A stretch of 64,000 nucleotides of DNA from Photobacterium profundum SS9 (GTDB lineage Bacteria > Pseudomonadota > Gammaproteobacteria > Enterobacterales > Vibrionaceae), in the NCBI RefSeq assembly GCF_000196255.1, contig NC_006370.1, positions 3,956,550-4,020,549 of the forward strand, in the 5' to 3' direction. The stretch's first letter is position 1. Each line of letters opens with the position of its first letter. Under the pieces are notes generated by a model, which saw nothing but the letters and a program-made list of their open reading frames with translations, was not told the DNA's origin and did not search any database. Position numbers and translations under genes: made by a program. Below, piece after piece: positions 25,591-35,279 of this stretch.

Positions 25591-26841
25591 TTACGGCAAT
25601 AGATGTTCAGATTGCCATAGTTCTGCAAGCTTTTCACGTTCACGTACCACATGAGCGGTATTACCATCGACCATGATTTCTGCAGCACGAGTACGAGTAT
25701 TGTAGTTAGACGACATAACAAAACCGTAAGCACCCGCAGAGCGCACCGCTAATAAGTCACCAGGGGCAAGACATAGCTCGCGATCTTTACCAATGAAATC
25801 GCCCGTTTCACAGATAGGGCCAACCAAATCATACGTTTTGGCTTCACCTTCACGTGGTACCACTGGCACAATATTTTGCCATGCTTGGTACAAGGTAGGG
25901 CGAATCAAGTCATTCATTGCCGCATCGACAATCGCGAAGTTCTTGTAATCGGTGTGCTTTAAAAATTCTACGCGGGTCAGTAATACACCGGCATTCGCCG
26001 CAATGGCGCGACCCGGTTCAAAGATCAACTCCAGATCAGAATGCTCACCTAAGCGTGCTAGCAATGCAGAGGCATACTCAGACGGCAACGGCGGTTGCTC
26101 TTCATTATATGTGACGCCTAAGCCACCACCAACATCAAGGTGCTTAATCACAATACCTTCTGCTTTCAAGGTATCGATCAAGGCCAATAGGCGATCTGTC
26201 GCATCAATAAAAGGGTCGATATTGGTTAGTTGAGAACCAATATGGCAATCCATACCCACTACGTTCAAGTTAGGTAGGCTATGTGCCAATCGGTAGACTT
26301 CAACCGCACGCTCAAAGAAGATACCGAATTTATTATCACGCAAGCCCGTAGAGATGTAAGGGTGCGTTTGCGCATCAACATCAGGGTTAATGCGTAATGA
26401 AATCGGTGCAACTAGCCCCAGTTCACTCGCCACCTGATTCAAACGTTCAAGTTCAGGTTCAGATTCAACATTGAAACATTTAATCCCCAACTCTAACGCA
26501 CGCTTCATTTCTACTGCGGTTTTACCCACCCCAGAGAACACCACTTTGGCAGGATCACCACCCGCGGTAATAACACGCTCAAGCTCACCTTGAGAGACGA
26601 TATCGAAACCTGAACCTAATCGTGCTAACACGTTCAGTACACCAATATTCGAGTTCGCTTTTACTGCATAGCAAATCAGATGAGGATGATCGATTACCGC
26701 TTGATCGAATGCATTCCAGTGACGCTCAAGCGTGGCACGAGAATACACATATAATGGCGTACCATAGCGTTCAGCAAGCTCGGTTAATGCGATGTCTTCA
26801 GCCCACAATTGGCCGTTCGGTTGGTAGTTAAAGTAATCCAA
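25591..26841 (-). CDS. lysA: Diaminopimelate decarboxylase
   Basis: A 416-residue fold-III PLP enzyme that makes lysine from meso-diaminopimelate. The PLP lysine is in CYAVKANSNIGVL, the phosphate-binding stretch is GGGLGVTYNEEQPP, and the active-site Cys is in GPICETGDF. The protein starts with a TTG codon at 26841 (MDYFNYQPNGQLW); AGGGAAG lies about eight bases upstream and no ATG fits. It lies downstream of lptM with a 51-base gap. Confidence 0.96.
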   Translation of the reverse strand: MDYFNYQPNGQLWAEDIALTELAERYGTPLYVYSRATLERHWNAFDQAVIDHPHLICYAVKANSNIGVLNVLARLGSGFDIVSQGELERVITAGGDPAKVVFSGVGKTAVEMKRALELGIKCFNVESEPELERLNQVASELGLVAPISLRINPDVDAQTHPYISTGLRDNKFGIFFERAVEVYRLAHSLPNLNVVGMDCHIGSQLTNIDPFIDATDRLLALIDTLKAEGIVIKHLDVGGGLGVTYNEEQPPLPSEYASALLARLGEHSDLELIFEPGRAIAANAGVLLTRVEFLKHTDYKNFAIVDAAMNDLIRPTLYQAWQNIVPVVPREGEAKTYDLVGPICETGDFIGKDRELCLAPGDLLAVRSAGAYGFVMSSNYNTRTRAAEIMVDGNTAHVVREREKLAELWQSEHLLP

Positions 26842-26892
26842 AGTTGTTTCTTCCCTGTCTGGTCACGTTGTTATTTTATCAATGAGCCATAA

Positions 26893-27063
26893 TTACAATT
26901 GCACTTGCTGCTCTTGCGATTGTTGCTGCTGAGATTCTTGCTGTGTCTGTTGTTGCTCTTTTTGCTGTGGCGTAGCTTCAGGCATATACAGCCCACCGCT
27001 TTGCCCACAGCCAGCCAAAACTAAAACACTCACAACTAAACTTACTAATAAACCTTTGTGCAT
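26893..27063 (-). CDS. lptM: LptM (YifL), small lipoprotein of LPS-transport assembly
   Basis: A 56-residue lipoprotein: signal MHKGLLVSLVVSVLVLAGC with a perfect lipobox (LAGC, Cys 19), then GQSGGLYMP, the conserved LptM motif, and a Gln/Glu-rich tail. LptM sits in the outer membrane and helps oxidative maturation of the LptD/E lipopolysaccharide translocon. It is the first gene of the lysA-dapF-xerC operon and lies divergent from cyaY with 78 bases between the starts, as in enterobacteria. The poly-Gln tail (about 17 of the last 26 residues) is longer than in E. coli. Confidence 0.92.
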   Translation of the reverse strand: MHKGLLVSLVVSVLVLAGCGQSGGLYMPEATPQQKEQQQTQQESQQQQSQEQQVQL

Positions 27064-27141
27064 TTTTGAAAGCCAGTGATTATCATTTCAATGCCCTCTA
27101 TAATCGCACCAAGAATAGGAAAAGCAATAGGACGCAATGTG

Positions 27142-27456
27142 ATGAATGACACTGAATTTCATAAGTTAGTCGATCATGCACTTATGATCATCGAAGAAGG
27201 CATCGATGAATCAGGTGCAGATATCGAATCTGAGACGACAGGGAACGTACTTACACTGGAATTTGAGAACCGTAGCCAGATAGTAATTAACCGCCAAGAA
27301 CCACTACACGAACTGTGGTTAGCCTCTAAATCAGGTGGGTATCACTTCAAATACAATAACGGGGAATGGCACTGTACTCGCAGTGGTGAAGAGTTCTTCG
27401 CACTCGTTAAACGTGAATGCTCTGTTCACGCAGGTGAGACTGTTGATTGGTCATAG
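27142..27456 (+). CDS. cyaY: CyaY, bacterial frataxin
   Basis: A 104-residue frataxin (106 in E. coli). The acidic first helix is seen (HKLVDHALMIIEEGIDESGADIESE), then strands VLTLEFENRSQIVINRQEP and LHELWLASKSGGYHF. It binds iron and tunes the IscS-IscU Fe-S assembly machine. ATG 27142 has AGGACG upstream; further upstream codons are open but outside the conserved protein. It is divergent from lptM and convergent with cyaA, now with an IS66-type element between them. Confidence 0.94.
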   Translation: MNDTEFHKLVDHALMIIEEGIDESGADIESETTGNVLTLEFENRSQIVINRQEPLHELWLASKSGGYHFKYNNGEWHCTRSGEEFFALVKRECSVHAGETVDWS

Positions 27457-27473
27457 CCAACAATTTTGTCTAT

Positions 27474-27504
27474 AAAAAAAGCCTTCATCACTGAAGGCTT
27501 TTTT
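27474..27504. terminator. Terminator between cyaY and cyaA, bidirectional
   Basis: Stem GCCTTCA / TGAAGGC (27481-27498) with A and T runs on either side. It probably served both convergent genes until the IS66 element separated it from cyaA by 1.8 kb. Confidence 0.88.
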
Positions 27505-27543
27505 ATAAAAACTTATTATTTCAATCTACTACAAGCAATAATC

Positions 27544-29308
27544 GTAACTTCTCAATAAGTCGGGGCATAAGCGAAGAGTGATCCTGATAGTGTTTTTAAA
27601 ATTAATGTTAGGATCTCTAAGATCGGCTTGATTGATCCTTTCAAACCTTCAAAATAGTAGCCTCTAACCACGTAGAGCCTTTTGTCTCAATGAAAATTAA
27701 TCTCCCAGACATTCCAGAGTCAGAGCAAACCCCTTTGGTAAAAGGCTTAATTGGGATCATTGAGCAGCTTTCCGATACGGTTGAGCGCCAACAAGAAGAA
27801 ATCACCCTCCTTAAAGACGAGATCAACGTACTAAAAGGGCAGAAAAAACGGCCCAAGTTCAAGCCGAGTAAACTCGACACAAATACCGATGAAAAGTCAG
27901 ACCAAGGCTCGACTGATAACAAACGGTCCGGCTCTACCAAGCGTAGCAAAAATCAAACGCTGACCATTCATCAGGATAACATTGTCCAGCCAGAACAACC
28001 TTTACCTATCGGGGCACGATTCAAGGGCTACCGAGATTTTGTCGTCCAAGAGCTAGAGATACAGTCGTGCAATGTACGTTATCGCTTAGCTTGCTATCTA
28101 TTACCTGATGGTTCGACGGTTACCGCTACCTTGCCTAATGGACTAGCAGGCCAACACTTTGGCACTCGACTAAGAAGCTACATCCTCTATCAGTATCATC
28201 AATGTCAGGTCACTCAGCCTCTGTTGTTGGAACAACTTAGAGAATGGGGTATCGATATTTCCAGTGGCCAATTAAATCGCTTATTGACCGAAAATCATGA
28301 TGATTTGCATGAAGAAAAAGCCGAACTTCTGGCTGCAGGCCTGCAAAGCACTGGCTATATCACAACAGATGACACCGGAGCTAGGCATCAGGGCAAGAAC
28401 GGTTTTGTCACCCACATAGGCAATGAGTGGTTTGCTTGGTTTCAAAGTTCAGACCGAAAAAATCGGATCAACTTCCTGTCACTCCTTCGGGCTGGAAACA
28501 AGGGTTATCAGGTGAACACCTGCGCACTAAACTATATGGCGACAAATAAACTCCCTGCTCCCCAGTTAGCATTGTTAGCAAACACACCAGTGACCAACTT
28601 TGGATGTGAGGAGGAATGGTCTGCTCATCTAGTTCAGCTGGGTATTGTCGTAAAAAGGCATATTCAAATAGCGACTGAAGGTGCCTTATTGGGTTGCGCG
28701 TCAGAGAATGAAGCTTTGGGTAAACTCGCTGTGATCAGTGATGGTGCTGGACAGTTTAAGGTTCTACAACATGGTTTGTGCTGGGTACATGCGGAGCGGT
28801 TGGTCCACAAGCTTATTCCGTTGAATGAGGGACATCGAGAAGACATCGCACAAGTACGTGATGAGATTTGGTCGTTCTACAAGGAGCTGAAAGAATACAA
28901 AAAACAGCCTTGCGACACGAAGAAATCAGCTCTGTCGAAGGAGTTCGATCGGCTATTTACTCAGAAAACCCGCTATGAGCTCCTTAATCAGCAACTAAAG
29001 CGGTTAAACAAATTAAAATCAAGCTTATTGCTGGTATTGGAACGACCAGAAATTCCAATCCATACAAATGGAAGCGAAAATGATCTAAGGGAGCAGGTCA
29101 AGCGGCGCAAAGTCAGTGGAGGTACTCGTAGTGATCTTGGCCGACAATGCCGAGATACCTTTTCCAGCCTGAAAAAAACGTGCGGAAAATTAGGGGTTTC
29201 CTTCTGGAAATATCTCAACGACCGAATTTCTCAAAGTAATGTAATCCCATCTTTAGGCTCTCTGGTGCTCCAGAAAGCCCACCCTGCCTCGGCTTATTGA
29301 GAAGTTAC
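27544..29308 (+). mobile_element. IS66-family element, copy 1 (1765 bp, intact)
   Basis: The ends are a perfect 16-base inverted repeat, GTAACTTCTCAATAAG at the left and its complement at the right. The flanks are an eight-base direct repeat CAATAATC at 27536-27543 and 29309-29316, the target duplication size of IS66 elements. There is a single transposase gene and no tnpA or tnpB, like the ISBst12 subgroup. The second copy at 61049-62813 has the same length and nearly identical sequence. The right target repeat overlaps the cyaA stop codon. Confidence 0.95.
27690..29300 (+). CDS. IS66-family transposase (TnpC-type), copy 1
   Basis: A 536-residue DDE transposase. The N-terminal coiled coil (IIEQLSDTVERQQEEITLLKDEI) and Lys/Ser-rich linker precede the catalytic core, which has TTDDTGARHQGKNGFVTHIGN, the LAVISDGAGQF Asp region and WVHAERLVHKL. 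The C-terminal HTNGSENDLREQVKRRKVSGGTRS carries the catalytic Glu. The reading frame is intact, so the element may be active. Confidence 0.93.
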   Translation: MKINLPDIPESEQTPLVKGLIGIIEQLSDTVERQQEEITLLKDEINVLKGQKKRPKFKPSKLDTNTDEKSDQGSTDNKRSGSTKRSKNQTLTIHQDNIVQPEQPLPIGARFKGYRDFVVQELEIQSCNVRYRLACYLLPDGSTVTATLPNGLAGQHFGTRLRSYILYQYHQCQVTQPLLLEQLREWGIDISSGQLNRLLTENHDDLHEEKAELLAAGLQSTGYITTDDTGARHQGKNGFVTHIGNEWFAWFQSSDRKNRINFLSLLRAGNKGYQVNTCALNYMATNKLPAPQLALLANTPVTNFGCEEEWSAHLVQLGIVVKRHIQIATEGALLGCASENEALGKLAVISDGAGQFKVLQHGLCWVHAERLVHKLIPLNEGHREDIAQVRDEIWSFYKELKEYKKQPCDTKKSALSKEFDRLFTQKTRYELLNQQLKRLNKLKSSLLLVLERPEIPIHTNGSENDLREQVKRRKVSGGTRSDLGRQCRDTFSSLKKTCGKLGVSFWKYLNDRISQSNVIPSLGSLVLQKAHPASAY

Positions 29309-29314
29309 CAATAA

Positions 29315-31888
29315 TCAAGGTTGGCGTGATAATAAAGATATCTTTGACGCATGCGGGTTAACACCAGTAGGACGACGCGGAGCTTGCTGTCCACTTTTGA
29401 ATGGCATGACGCGTAACTCACCATTATCGGTATGCACAATCTCGTAAAATTGTGGCAGATTAAAATTAATAAAATTCGCACTATAACTAAAGCGATCTTG
29501 CGATGAAGTGTAAAAGCGATTTACCCCATGCACCATTTCATCTTTATCTCCGCTGCACTGGCGATACATCTCGATACGGTTCGTTTCATCAAGGATATAA
29601 ATATTGTAACCGTCTTCGCAATCTTCAAAGAAAAATTGGATTAAACCTTCACTCGCATACGCATCAACAATTTCAGGCGGATGCGGTTCATCCATTTTAC
29701 CCATAACAACATTGGGCGTACCTGTTAGCTTGTTGGTCGAAATACAGCTATAGAAATCAACCGAGTTTTCCAATTTCTGTACTGATACACCACGGCGTTC
29801 AAAAAACAGCCCGTGAGTTTGAACACCAATACAAATTGCTTTAAAGCGACGACGTTTTTCTTGTTCTATCGGCTTTAAACGCATTTCAATACACTCGGCG
29901 ATCAACTGATAAACCAAGTTGCGAATTAAACCGCGCATATGCTTGCTATAACAGAACACATCGACCGACTCTGGTGGAATAGCATCTTGATGCATTTTCC
30001 CCAATACGGTTTTCAATGCATCTAACATCGAGTTTTCGCCACTGAAATTCAGCGTACGCACTTCATTCCACGAATTACGATAAACCAAATCAACACTGCC
30101 CACTAAGCATCTCTGCTCTGCGCCGTAACTGAAAATATCGGTATTTTTAAAATCAAAACGAACTGAACGGTTTTTCAGCTCTGTTGTTGGGTCATTTTCC
30201 AAATTAATGAATAACCCTAACTGACGAATTTCACATGGACTTGATAGCGCCTGTAACCCAGGATTGGGACGACGAATTGGGAAGGTATTTCGAATGTCAC
30301 TCACAAACTGATACAGCTTATCAATGTCCATATCTGTACCGTTCGCCACATTGTGTAAACAGGTCGACTCTGTTAGCAAGCCATTAAAATATGACCATGC
30401 CACCAGCTTACTGAGGTAACGGTTATGTTCTAACGATGGCTGCCCTAAAATCGCCAGCGGATCGAGCGGCTGTTTATACAAATACCACCCTGCAGTATTC
30501 GTACGACCAGCAGGCACCTGAATCAACGTAAGATCGGGTTCATGTAAATCTGGTGAAATCTGTGGGTTGAGTAACGTAACCTTACCTGGCAGCACCTCAA
30601 AAGCAGCATATAATTTACGCGCTAAGATACTGATATCTTCAGGGCTAATTGCCGAAGTAATATTATTGCGACGAGCAAAACGAATCAAATTTCGATAGCT
30701 GAGCATCAAGGCATCAAGTAATTCATTATGCGCACGCTTTACTTGTCCGACTTTCCAATCACGACGATTATCTAACTCTTCCAATACCTCTTGTGACCAA
30801 TGCCAATCAGTCGTGAGCTGCTGAAGTACCTTTCGACGCCAAGGTACCGAACCAGAAGAAGGCTCTCGCGTAAGTTTTTCATGGGTCTTCAAGTAAAAAC
30901 AGCGACGTACCAAATCTAAACGGCGATGATCGTTAATACGCTCAAGGTAACGGGTCACTTTTTCTAGCATCAGATAATACGCATCCATACAGAAATCTGT
31001 ACGATCTTCTGAGAAGAAACGACGTTTACCATCGACACTCAATAATTGAGTATGCGGATACTCCCAAGAATAGGCTTCCAGTAAAATGGCTTTTAAGACC
31101 GATTTGTACGGTGAATCGATACTTTTATAAAGCTGCCATAAACTAGAACCAAAATACTCTTCAGCAGGAATGCGCGTCAGCCCACCAAAATCAATCCACT
31201 CATCACGACGAATATACCCAGCAGAGTCTAAATACTCGATATATTCATCGTAACACTCTTCCATTTCTGGTGGCACCATAAACCACAACAAAGGCTGACC
31301 AGCAAGGCAAACAGCTGAACGATAAAACTCATCAAGTAACAATAAATGTTGGCTTGATCCACAGTTTTCACCGGTCATTTTTTCGGAAAAGTTATCGCGA
31401 AAACGATTTTCATCAATCAGGAAGAAATTAGCTTCTACGCCTTGGGTCATTGCCCATTCAGAAACTAATGAACATTTAGCGTCTAATTTTTCACGGCAGC
31501 CAGCTGAAAGTGTCGTGCGAATGCAGACCCAAATATCAAGATCACTTGTTAAGCTTTGACCAATAGATGACGTACTACCCATGGCGTATAAGCCAGTGAT
31601 TGAGCATTCTGAATCATCTATTTGTGTGGTAGGGATAAGGCTTTGCGCACCCAAACCACAATCATCAATAAATTGCTGCTGAAACGCAGAAACGGCAAAG
31701 TTAGCAATACCAAATGGTACCTTTTGCTCAAGGTATCCTGGTACCGCTGGATGATTATAGTGAAGCAGTATAGATAACAGGTCAAAAACCTGTTCAGATT
31801 GCACATTCATCGCTGCTCGTGCACGTTCAATGCGCAGCTGATTATGTCCGTCTAATCTATTTTTTAGCATCTGGATATAGTTATGCAA
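29315..31888 (-). CDS. cyaA: Class I adenylate cyclase
   Basis: An 857-residue class I cyclase (848 in E. coli) making cAMP for CRP. The N-terminal catalytic half has the nucleotidyltransferase signature GSTSSIGQSLTSDLDIWVCI, followed by the regulatory C-terminal half linked to the PTS. I chose a TTG at 31888 (LHNYIQMLKNRLDGHNQLR) because GGAAGAG lies five bases upstream; E. coli cyaA also uses UUG, which keeps expression low. The stop TGA lies inside the target duplication of the IS66 copy, yet is unchanged. A perfect CRP site lies 257 bases upstream. Confidence 0.96.
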   Translation of the reverse strand: MHNYIQMLKNRLDGHNQLRIERARAAMNVQSEQVFDLLSILLHYNHPAVPGYLEQKVPFGIANFAVSAFQQQFIDDCGLGAQSLIPTTQIDDSECSITGLYAMGSTSSIGQSLTSDLDIWVCIRTTLSAGCREKLDAKCSLVSEWAMTQGVEANFFLIDENRFRDNFSEKMTGENCGSSQHLLLLDEFYRSAVCLAGQPLLWFMVPPEMEECYDEYIEYLDSAGYIRRDEWIDFGGLTRIPAEEYFGSSLWQLYKSIDSPYKSVLKAILLEAYSWEYPHTQLLSVDGKRRFFSEDRTDFCMDAYYLMLEKVTRYLERINDHRRLDLVRRCFYLKTHEKLTREPSSGSVPWRRKVLQQLTTDWHWSQEVLEELDNRRDWKVGQVKRAHNELLDALMLSYRNLIRFARRNNITSAISPEDISILARKLYAAFEVLPGKVTLLNPQISPDLHEPDLTLIQVPAGRTNTAGWYLYKQPLDPLAILGQPSLEHNRYLSKLVAWSYFNGLLTESTCLHNVANGTDMDIDKLYQFVSDIRNTFPIRRPNPGLQALSSPCEIRQLGLFINLENDPTTELKNRSVRFDFKNTDIFSYGAEQRCLVGSVDLVYRNSWNEVRTLNFSGENSMLDALKTVLGKMHQDAIPPESVDVFCYSKHMRGLIRNLVYQLIAECIEMRLKPIEQEKRRRFKAICIGVQTHGLFFERRGVSVQKLENSVDFYSCISTNKLTGTPNVVMGKMDEPHPPEIVDAYASEGLIQFFFEDCEDGYNIYILDETNRIEMYRQCSGDKDEMVHGVNRFYTSSQDRFSYSANFINFNLPQFYEIVHTDNGELRVMPFKSGQQAPRRPTGVNPHASKISLLSRQP

Positions 31889-32284
31889 ATTACTCTTCCA
31901 AGAGCTGCCAGCGTGAAAGCGACTCAAATCTTGTCACTATTAGTGTGGTTTTCGTTCGAAACAGAAGCAAAAACGTGATCAATGTAACACTTTTCACTAT
32001 GGTCGTAAAGTTAGTGACAATTTGTGACAGGTTATTAATGGCTAGCAATAAAACTAAATGGTCTATCCTTTGTTTCTTCAAGCTAGTATATACGACTTAA
32101 GCCACAAGTAATGGCACTGTAATACTTTTTTCACTTGAACATTATGTGAGAAATATCACATTATTTACAGCACATATCAAGACAATACTGCGTGAACGCA
32201 CTGAGCACAATAAGTGAATTATCATCCAGCCCCTTGAATGGTACGATTAGTGTGATTAACGCGAACTTTATGGACCCTATTTTT
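31889..32284. promoter_or_regulatory. Divergent cyaA-hemC promoter region
   Basis: This 396-base gap is AT-rich and has no credible small gene. It holds the CRP site at 32145 and must hold promoters for both divergent operons. Additional weak TGTGA half-sites occur near 32,020. The frame of hemC is open from 32192, but that part does not resemble HemC. Confidence 0.5.
32145..32160. promoter_or_regulatory. Perfect CRP site between cyaA and hemC
   Basis: TGTGA-GAAATA-TCACA, matching the consensus at all ten core positions. In E. coli the cyaA promoter is repressed by CRP, so this may be the feedback site; an effect on hemC is also possible. Confidence 0.8.
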
Positions 32285-33218
32285 ATGACCGATAAACCGA
32301 TCCGCATTGCTACTCGTAAAAGCCCACTTGCAATGTGGCAAGCTGAATTTGTACAGGCAGAACTGGAAAAAGCACATCCAAGCTTAGTGGTTGAATTGGT
32401 ACCTATGGTAACCAAAGGAGACATTATTCTGGATACTCCACTTGCCAAGGTTGGCGGTAAAGGTCTATTTGTTAAAGAACTCGAAGTTGCTATGTTGGAA
32501 GGGCGTGCAGATATCGCTGTACACTCAATGAAAGATGTTCCTGTTGAATTTCCGGAAGGCCTTGGTCTTGTGACGATCTGCGAACGCGAAGACCCACGCG
32601 ATGCATTCGTCTCGAACACCTACAACAGTATTGCAGAATTGCCTGCGGGCTCCATTGTGGGCACATCTAGCCTGCGCCGACAGTGCCAACTTCGCGCACA
32701 GCGCCCAGATTTAATCATTAATGATTTACGCGGCAACGTAAATACACGTCTGCGTAAGCTCGACGAAGGTCAGTATGATGCAATCATTCTTGCATGCGCA
32801 GGGCTAATGCGCTTGGAAATGCATGATCGTATTCGTTCTGCTATTGAGCCAGAAGAAAGTCTACCTGCAGTAGGCCAAGGTGCCGGTCGGTATTGAATGT
32901 CGCTTGGATGATCAACGTGTTAGAGCACTATTAGCGCCCCTGAATCACCATGAAACAGCAACACGTATTTTCTGTGAACGCGCAATGAATAACCGCCTAC
33001 AAGGTGGCTGCCAAGTACCTATTGGCAGTTACTCTGAACTGCAAGGTGATCAAATTTGGTTACGTGCCTTAGTCGGTGAACCTGATGGCAGCAAAATGGT
33101 TCGTGGTGAGATAACAGGACCAGCCATTGACGGTGAAGCATTGGGCACCCAACTTGCCGAACAACTACTGGCTGACGGTGCAAAAGAAATTTTAGACGAG
33201 CTTTACGGCAACGCATAA
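32285..33218 (+). pseudogene. hemC: Porphobilinogen deaminase hemC with a one-base frameshift
   Basis: Two overlapping frames together encode a normal 310-residue HemC (313 in E. coli). The first, from ATG 32285 ([19 protein letters not shown]), runs to GVGQ-type residues PAVGQG and then stops after AGRY at 32896. The second supplies GIECRLDD onward, including the cofactor Cys in [13 protein letters not shown]. The bases GGTGCCGGTCGG at 32880-32891 contain one C too many (32883 or 32884); removing it restores GQGAVGIECR. The truncated product would lack the dipyrromethane-binding Cys and be inactive. Because heme synthesis is near-essential, a sequencing error is as likely as a real mutation. 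Confidence 0.9.
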
Positions 33219-33973
33219 TGAGTATATTGATCACCCGTCCAGAACCGGATTGCCACGAACTCACCCAGCAACTCAATGCTGCGGGGATCAATGCTATTGC
33301 TCAACCGTTACTCACAATCAAGGCTGGCAATGACCTACCAGACTTGATTAATCAGTTAAAAAAGTTGAAAACTGATGATTTTCTGATTGTTATCAGTGTT
33401 CATGCAGTCAATTTGGCCCACAATTATTTGATGTCACAGGATGTCTGCTGGCCAAAAAACGTGCATTATATAGCCGTTGGACATAAAACAGCCACAACGT
33501 TACAGAGAGTGACAGGTCAAAAGGTCATCTCTCCACAAACGCGTTGCGATAGCGAAGGGTTACTCGCGCTGCCTGAATTGGCTAATGTAACTGATCGCCA
33601 AATCCTTATTTTACGAGGAAATGGCGGGCGAGAACTGATCCATCAAACGCTAACAGAACGCAATGCAAAAGTAAGTTACTGTGAAACTTACCAGCGCACT
33701 TGGCTAGCATTAAATGGAGAGGCACTTTGCCGCACTTGGCAGGCACAGAATGTGTCAACTTTAGTGGTGACGAGCGGTGAACAACTCGCGTATTTAACAC
33801 ATTTAGTTCCAAAACAATATCTGACTTGGTTTTTTCAATGTCACCTTTTCGTACCAAGCCAGCGTATTGCTAACCAAGCCAAAAACCTTGGTTATAAAAA
33901 TTTTTCCACCGTGGGTAGTGCTTCAAATAAAGCACTCTTCACGTTCCTAAGTAAGATAGGCTCGATGGGATAA
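33218..33973 (+). CDS. hemD: Uroporphyrinogen-III synthase
   Basis: A 251-residue HemD that closes and rearranges hydroxymethylbilane to uroporphyrinogen III. The family is poorly conserved, but MSILITRPEPDCHELTQQL, the ISVHAVNLA segment, ILILRGNGGRELI and the final SASNKALFTFL are recognisable. Its ATG overlaps the hemC stop (TAATG), and hemX follows after four bases, the usual hemCDXY operon. Confidence 0.92.
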   Translation: MSILITRPEPDCHELTQQLNAAGINAIAQPLLTIKAGNDLPDLINQLKKLKTDDFLIVISVHAVNLAHNYLMSQDVCWPKNVHYIAVGHKTATTLQRVTGQKVISPQTRCDSEGLLALPELANVTDRQILILRGNGGRELIHQTLTERNAKVSYCETYQRTWLALNGEALCRTWQAQNVSTLVVTSGEQLAYLTHLVPKQYLTWFFQCHLFVPSQRIANQAKNLGYKNFSTVGSASNKALFTFLSKIGSMG

Positions 33974-33977
33974 TCGG

Positions 33978-35279
33978 ATGACTGATAAAGAAACCAATAA
34001 TGATAACGCTGCAACTAACAACCAAGCTGCAGGGTCAAAAGCAACACATAAGCAGGGCCAATCAAGTGCGAAAGCACAGGCACCGCAAACCTCTACACAG
34101 CGTGAAGCAGCTAAAGCTGAAGCAAATAAAACGGCTTCAACGGTAAGTTCTTCAGCAGCACCTAAAGCGACTGAAGCCAAAAAAGCGACTGAAGCAAAAG
34201 CTGAGACCAATACCACAGAGAAAAAAGCAGCAGCTAAACCGGCAATGCCACCAGCAGAAAAGAAAAGTGGCAGTAAAACCGGTGCTATCGCCATTGCTCT
34301 TGTTATCGCACTTGGCGCCGGTTTGTATTACCACGGTCACCAGCAAAGTCTTGCACAAGAAGCTCAAATTGCTGCGCTACAACAGCAAATAGCCAATATC
34401 TCCAACCAAGTGCAAACCAGCCAAAAAGAAACCATAGGACAGGTTGATCAAAGCCTACAACGCACACAAGTTGTTATTGAGCAGCAAGATAAATCTATTT
34501 CTAGTTTACAACTTGCCTTATCTGAAATGGAAGGACGCCGTCCTAATGATTGGCTACTTGCAGAAGCAGATTATTTAATCAAAATGGCAGGTCGTAAATT
34601 ATGGCTTGAACATGATGTGATAAGTTCAACCACACTGCTTGAATCTGCCGATCATCGCATTGCAGAATTAAACGACCCAAGCCTACGTAATGTGCGTAAA
34701 GCCATGAGCAACGATATTACTTCGTTGAAGGCGGTTGCTCGTATTGATCGCGATGGTTTAGTACTACGCTTAACCAGTTTACAAGAACAAGTCGCAACCC
34801 TACCGCTAGCCAATGCGATTATTCCAGAAGCTGAAGCCGTTGAAGAGAATGCCGTTTCAACCTCTGTTGATGATTGGCAAATTAACCTTAAAACATCACT
34901 GAAAAACTTCAGCGAGCATTTTGTCACCTACCGCCAACGCGATGGCAGCGTTATTCCTCTACTTTCGCCTAAGCAAGACTTCTACCTGCAAGAAAATATT
35001 AAGTCGAAGCTAGAAACAGCCATTCACTCAGTATATCGCGAGCAAGGTAAGGTTTATGCAACGTCGTTAACTATGGCTAAACAGTGGGCAGAACAGTTCT
35101 ATAATCTTGACAATCCTGCCACGCAAAGCTTTATCAATACACTTGATCAGCTTGCTAAAGAAAACATTGAAGCCAGCTACCCAGACAGATTACAGTCACA
35201 ACCCATTATCTCTGATCTAATCAACGAACGCTTACGCGGCAAAGTCAAACCACTCAGCTCAGAGGAGAATCCAGCATGA
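33978..35279 (+). CDS. hemX: HemX, membrane-anchored protein of the hemCDXY operon
   Basis: A 433-residue protein. A cytoplasmic Ala/Lys/Thr-rich stretch of about 100 residues precedes one membrane helix (IAIALVIALGAGLYY), then a periplasmic coiled coil (QIAALQQQIANISNQVQ) and the conserved HemX region (NDWLLAEADYLIKMAGRKLWLEHD). It was once annotated as a uroporphyrinogen methylase, but it has no methylase motifs and its role is unclear. It overlaps hemY by four bases. Confidence 0.88.
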   Translation: MTDKETNNDNAATNNQAAGSKATHKQGQSSAKAQAPQTSTQREAAKAEANKTASTVSSSAAPKATEAKKATEAKAETNTTEKKAAAKPAMPPAEKKSGSKTGAIAIALVIALGAGLYYHGHQQSLAQEAQIAALQQQIANISNQVQTSQKETIGQVDQSLQRTQVVIEQQDKSISSLQLALSEMEGRRPNDWLLAEADYLIKMAGRKLWLEHDVISSTTLLESADHRIAELNDPSLRNVRKAMSNDITSLKAVARIDRDGLVLRLTSLQEQVATLPLANAIIPEAEAVEENAVSTSVDDWQINLKTSLKNFSEHFVTYRQRDGSVIPLLSPKQDFYLQENIKSKLETAIHSVYREQGKVYATSLTMAKQWAEQFYNLDNPATQSFINTLDQLAKENIEASYPDRLQSQPIISDLINERLRGKVKPLSSEENPA

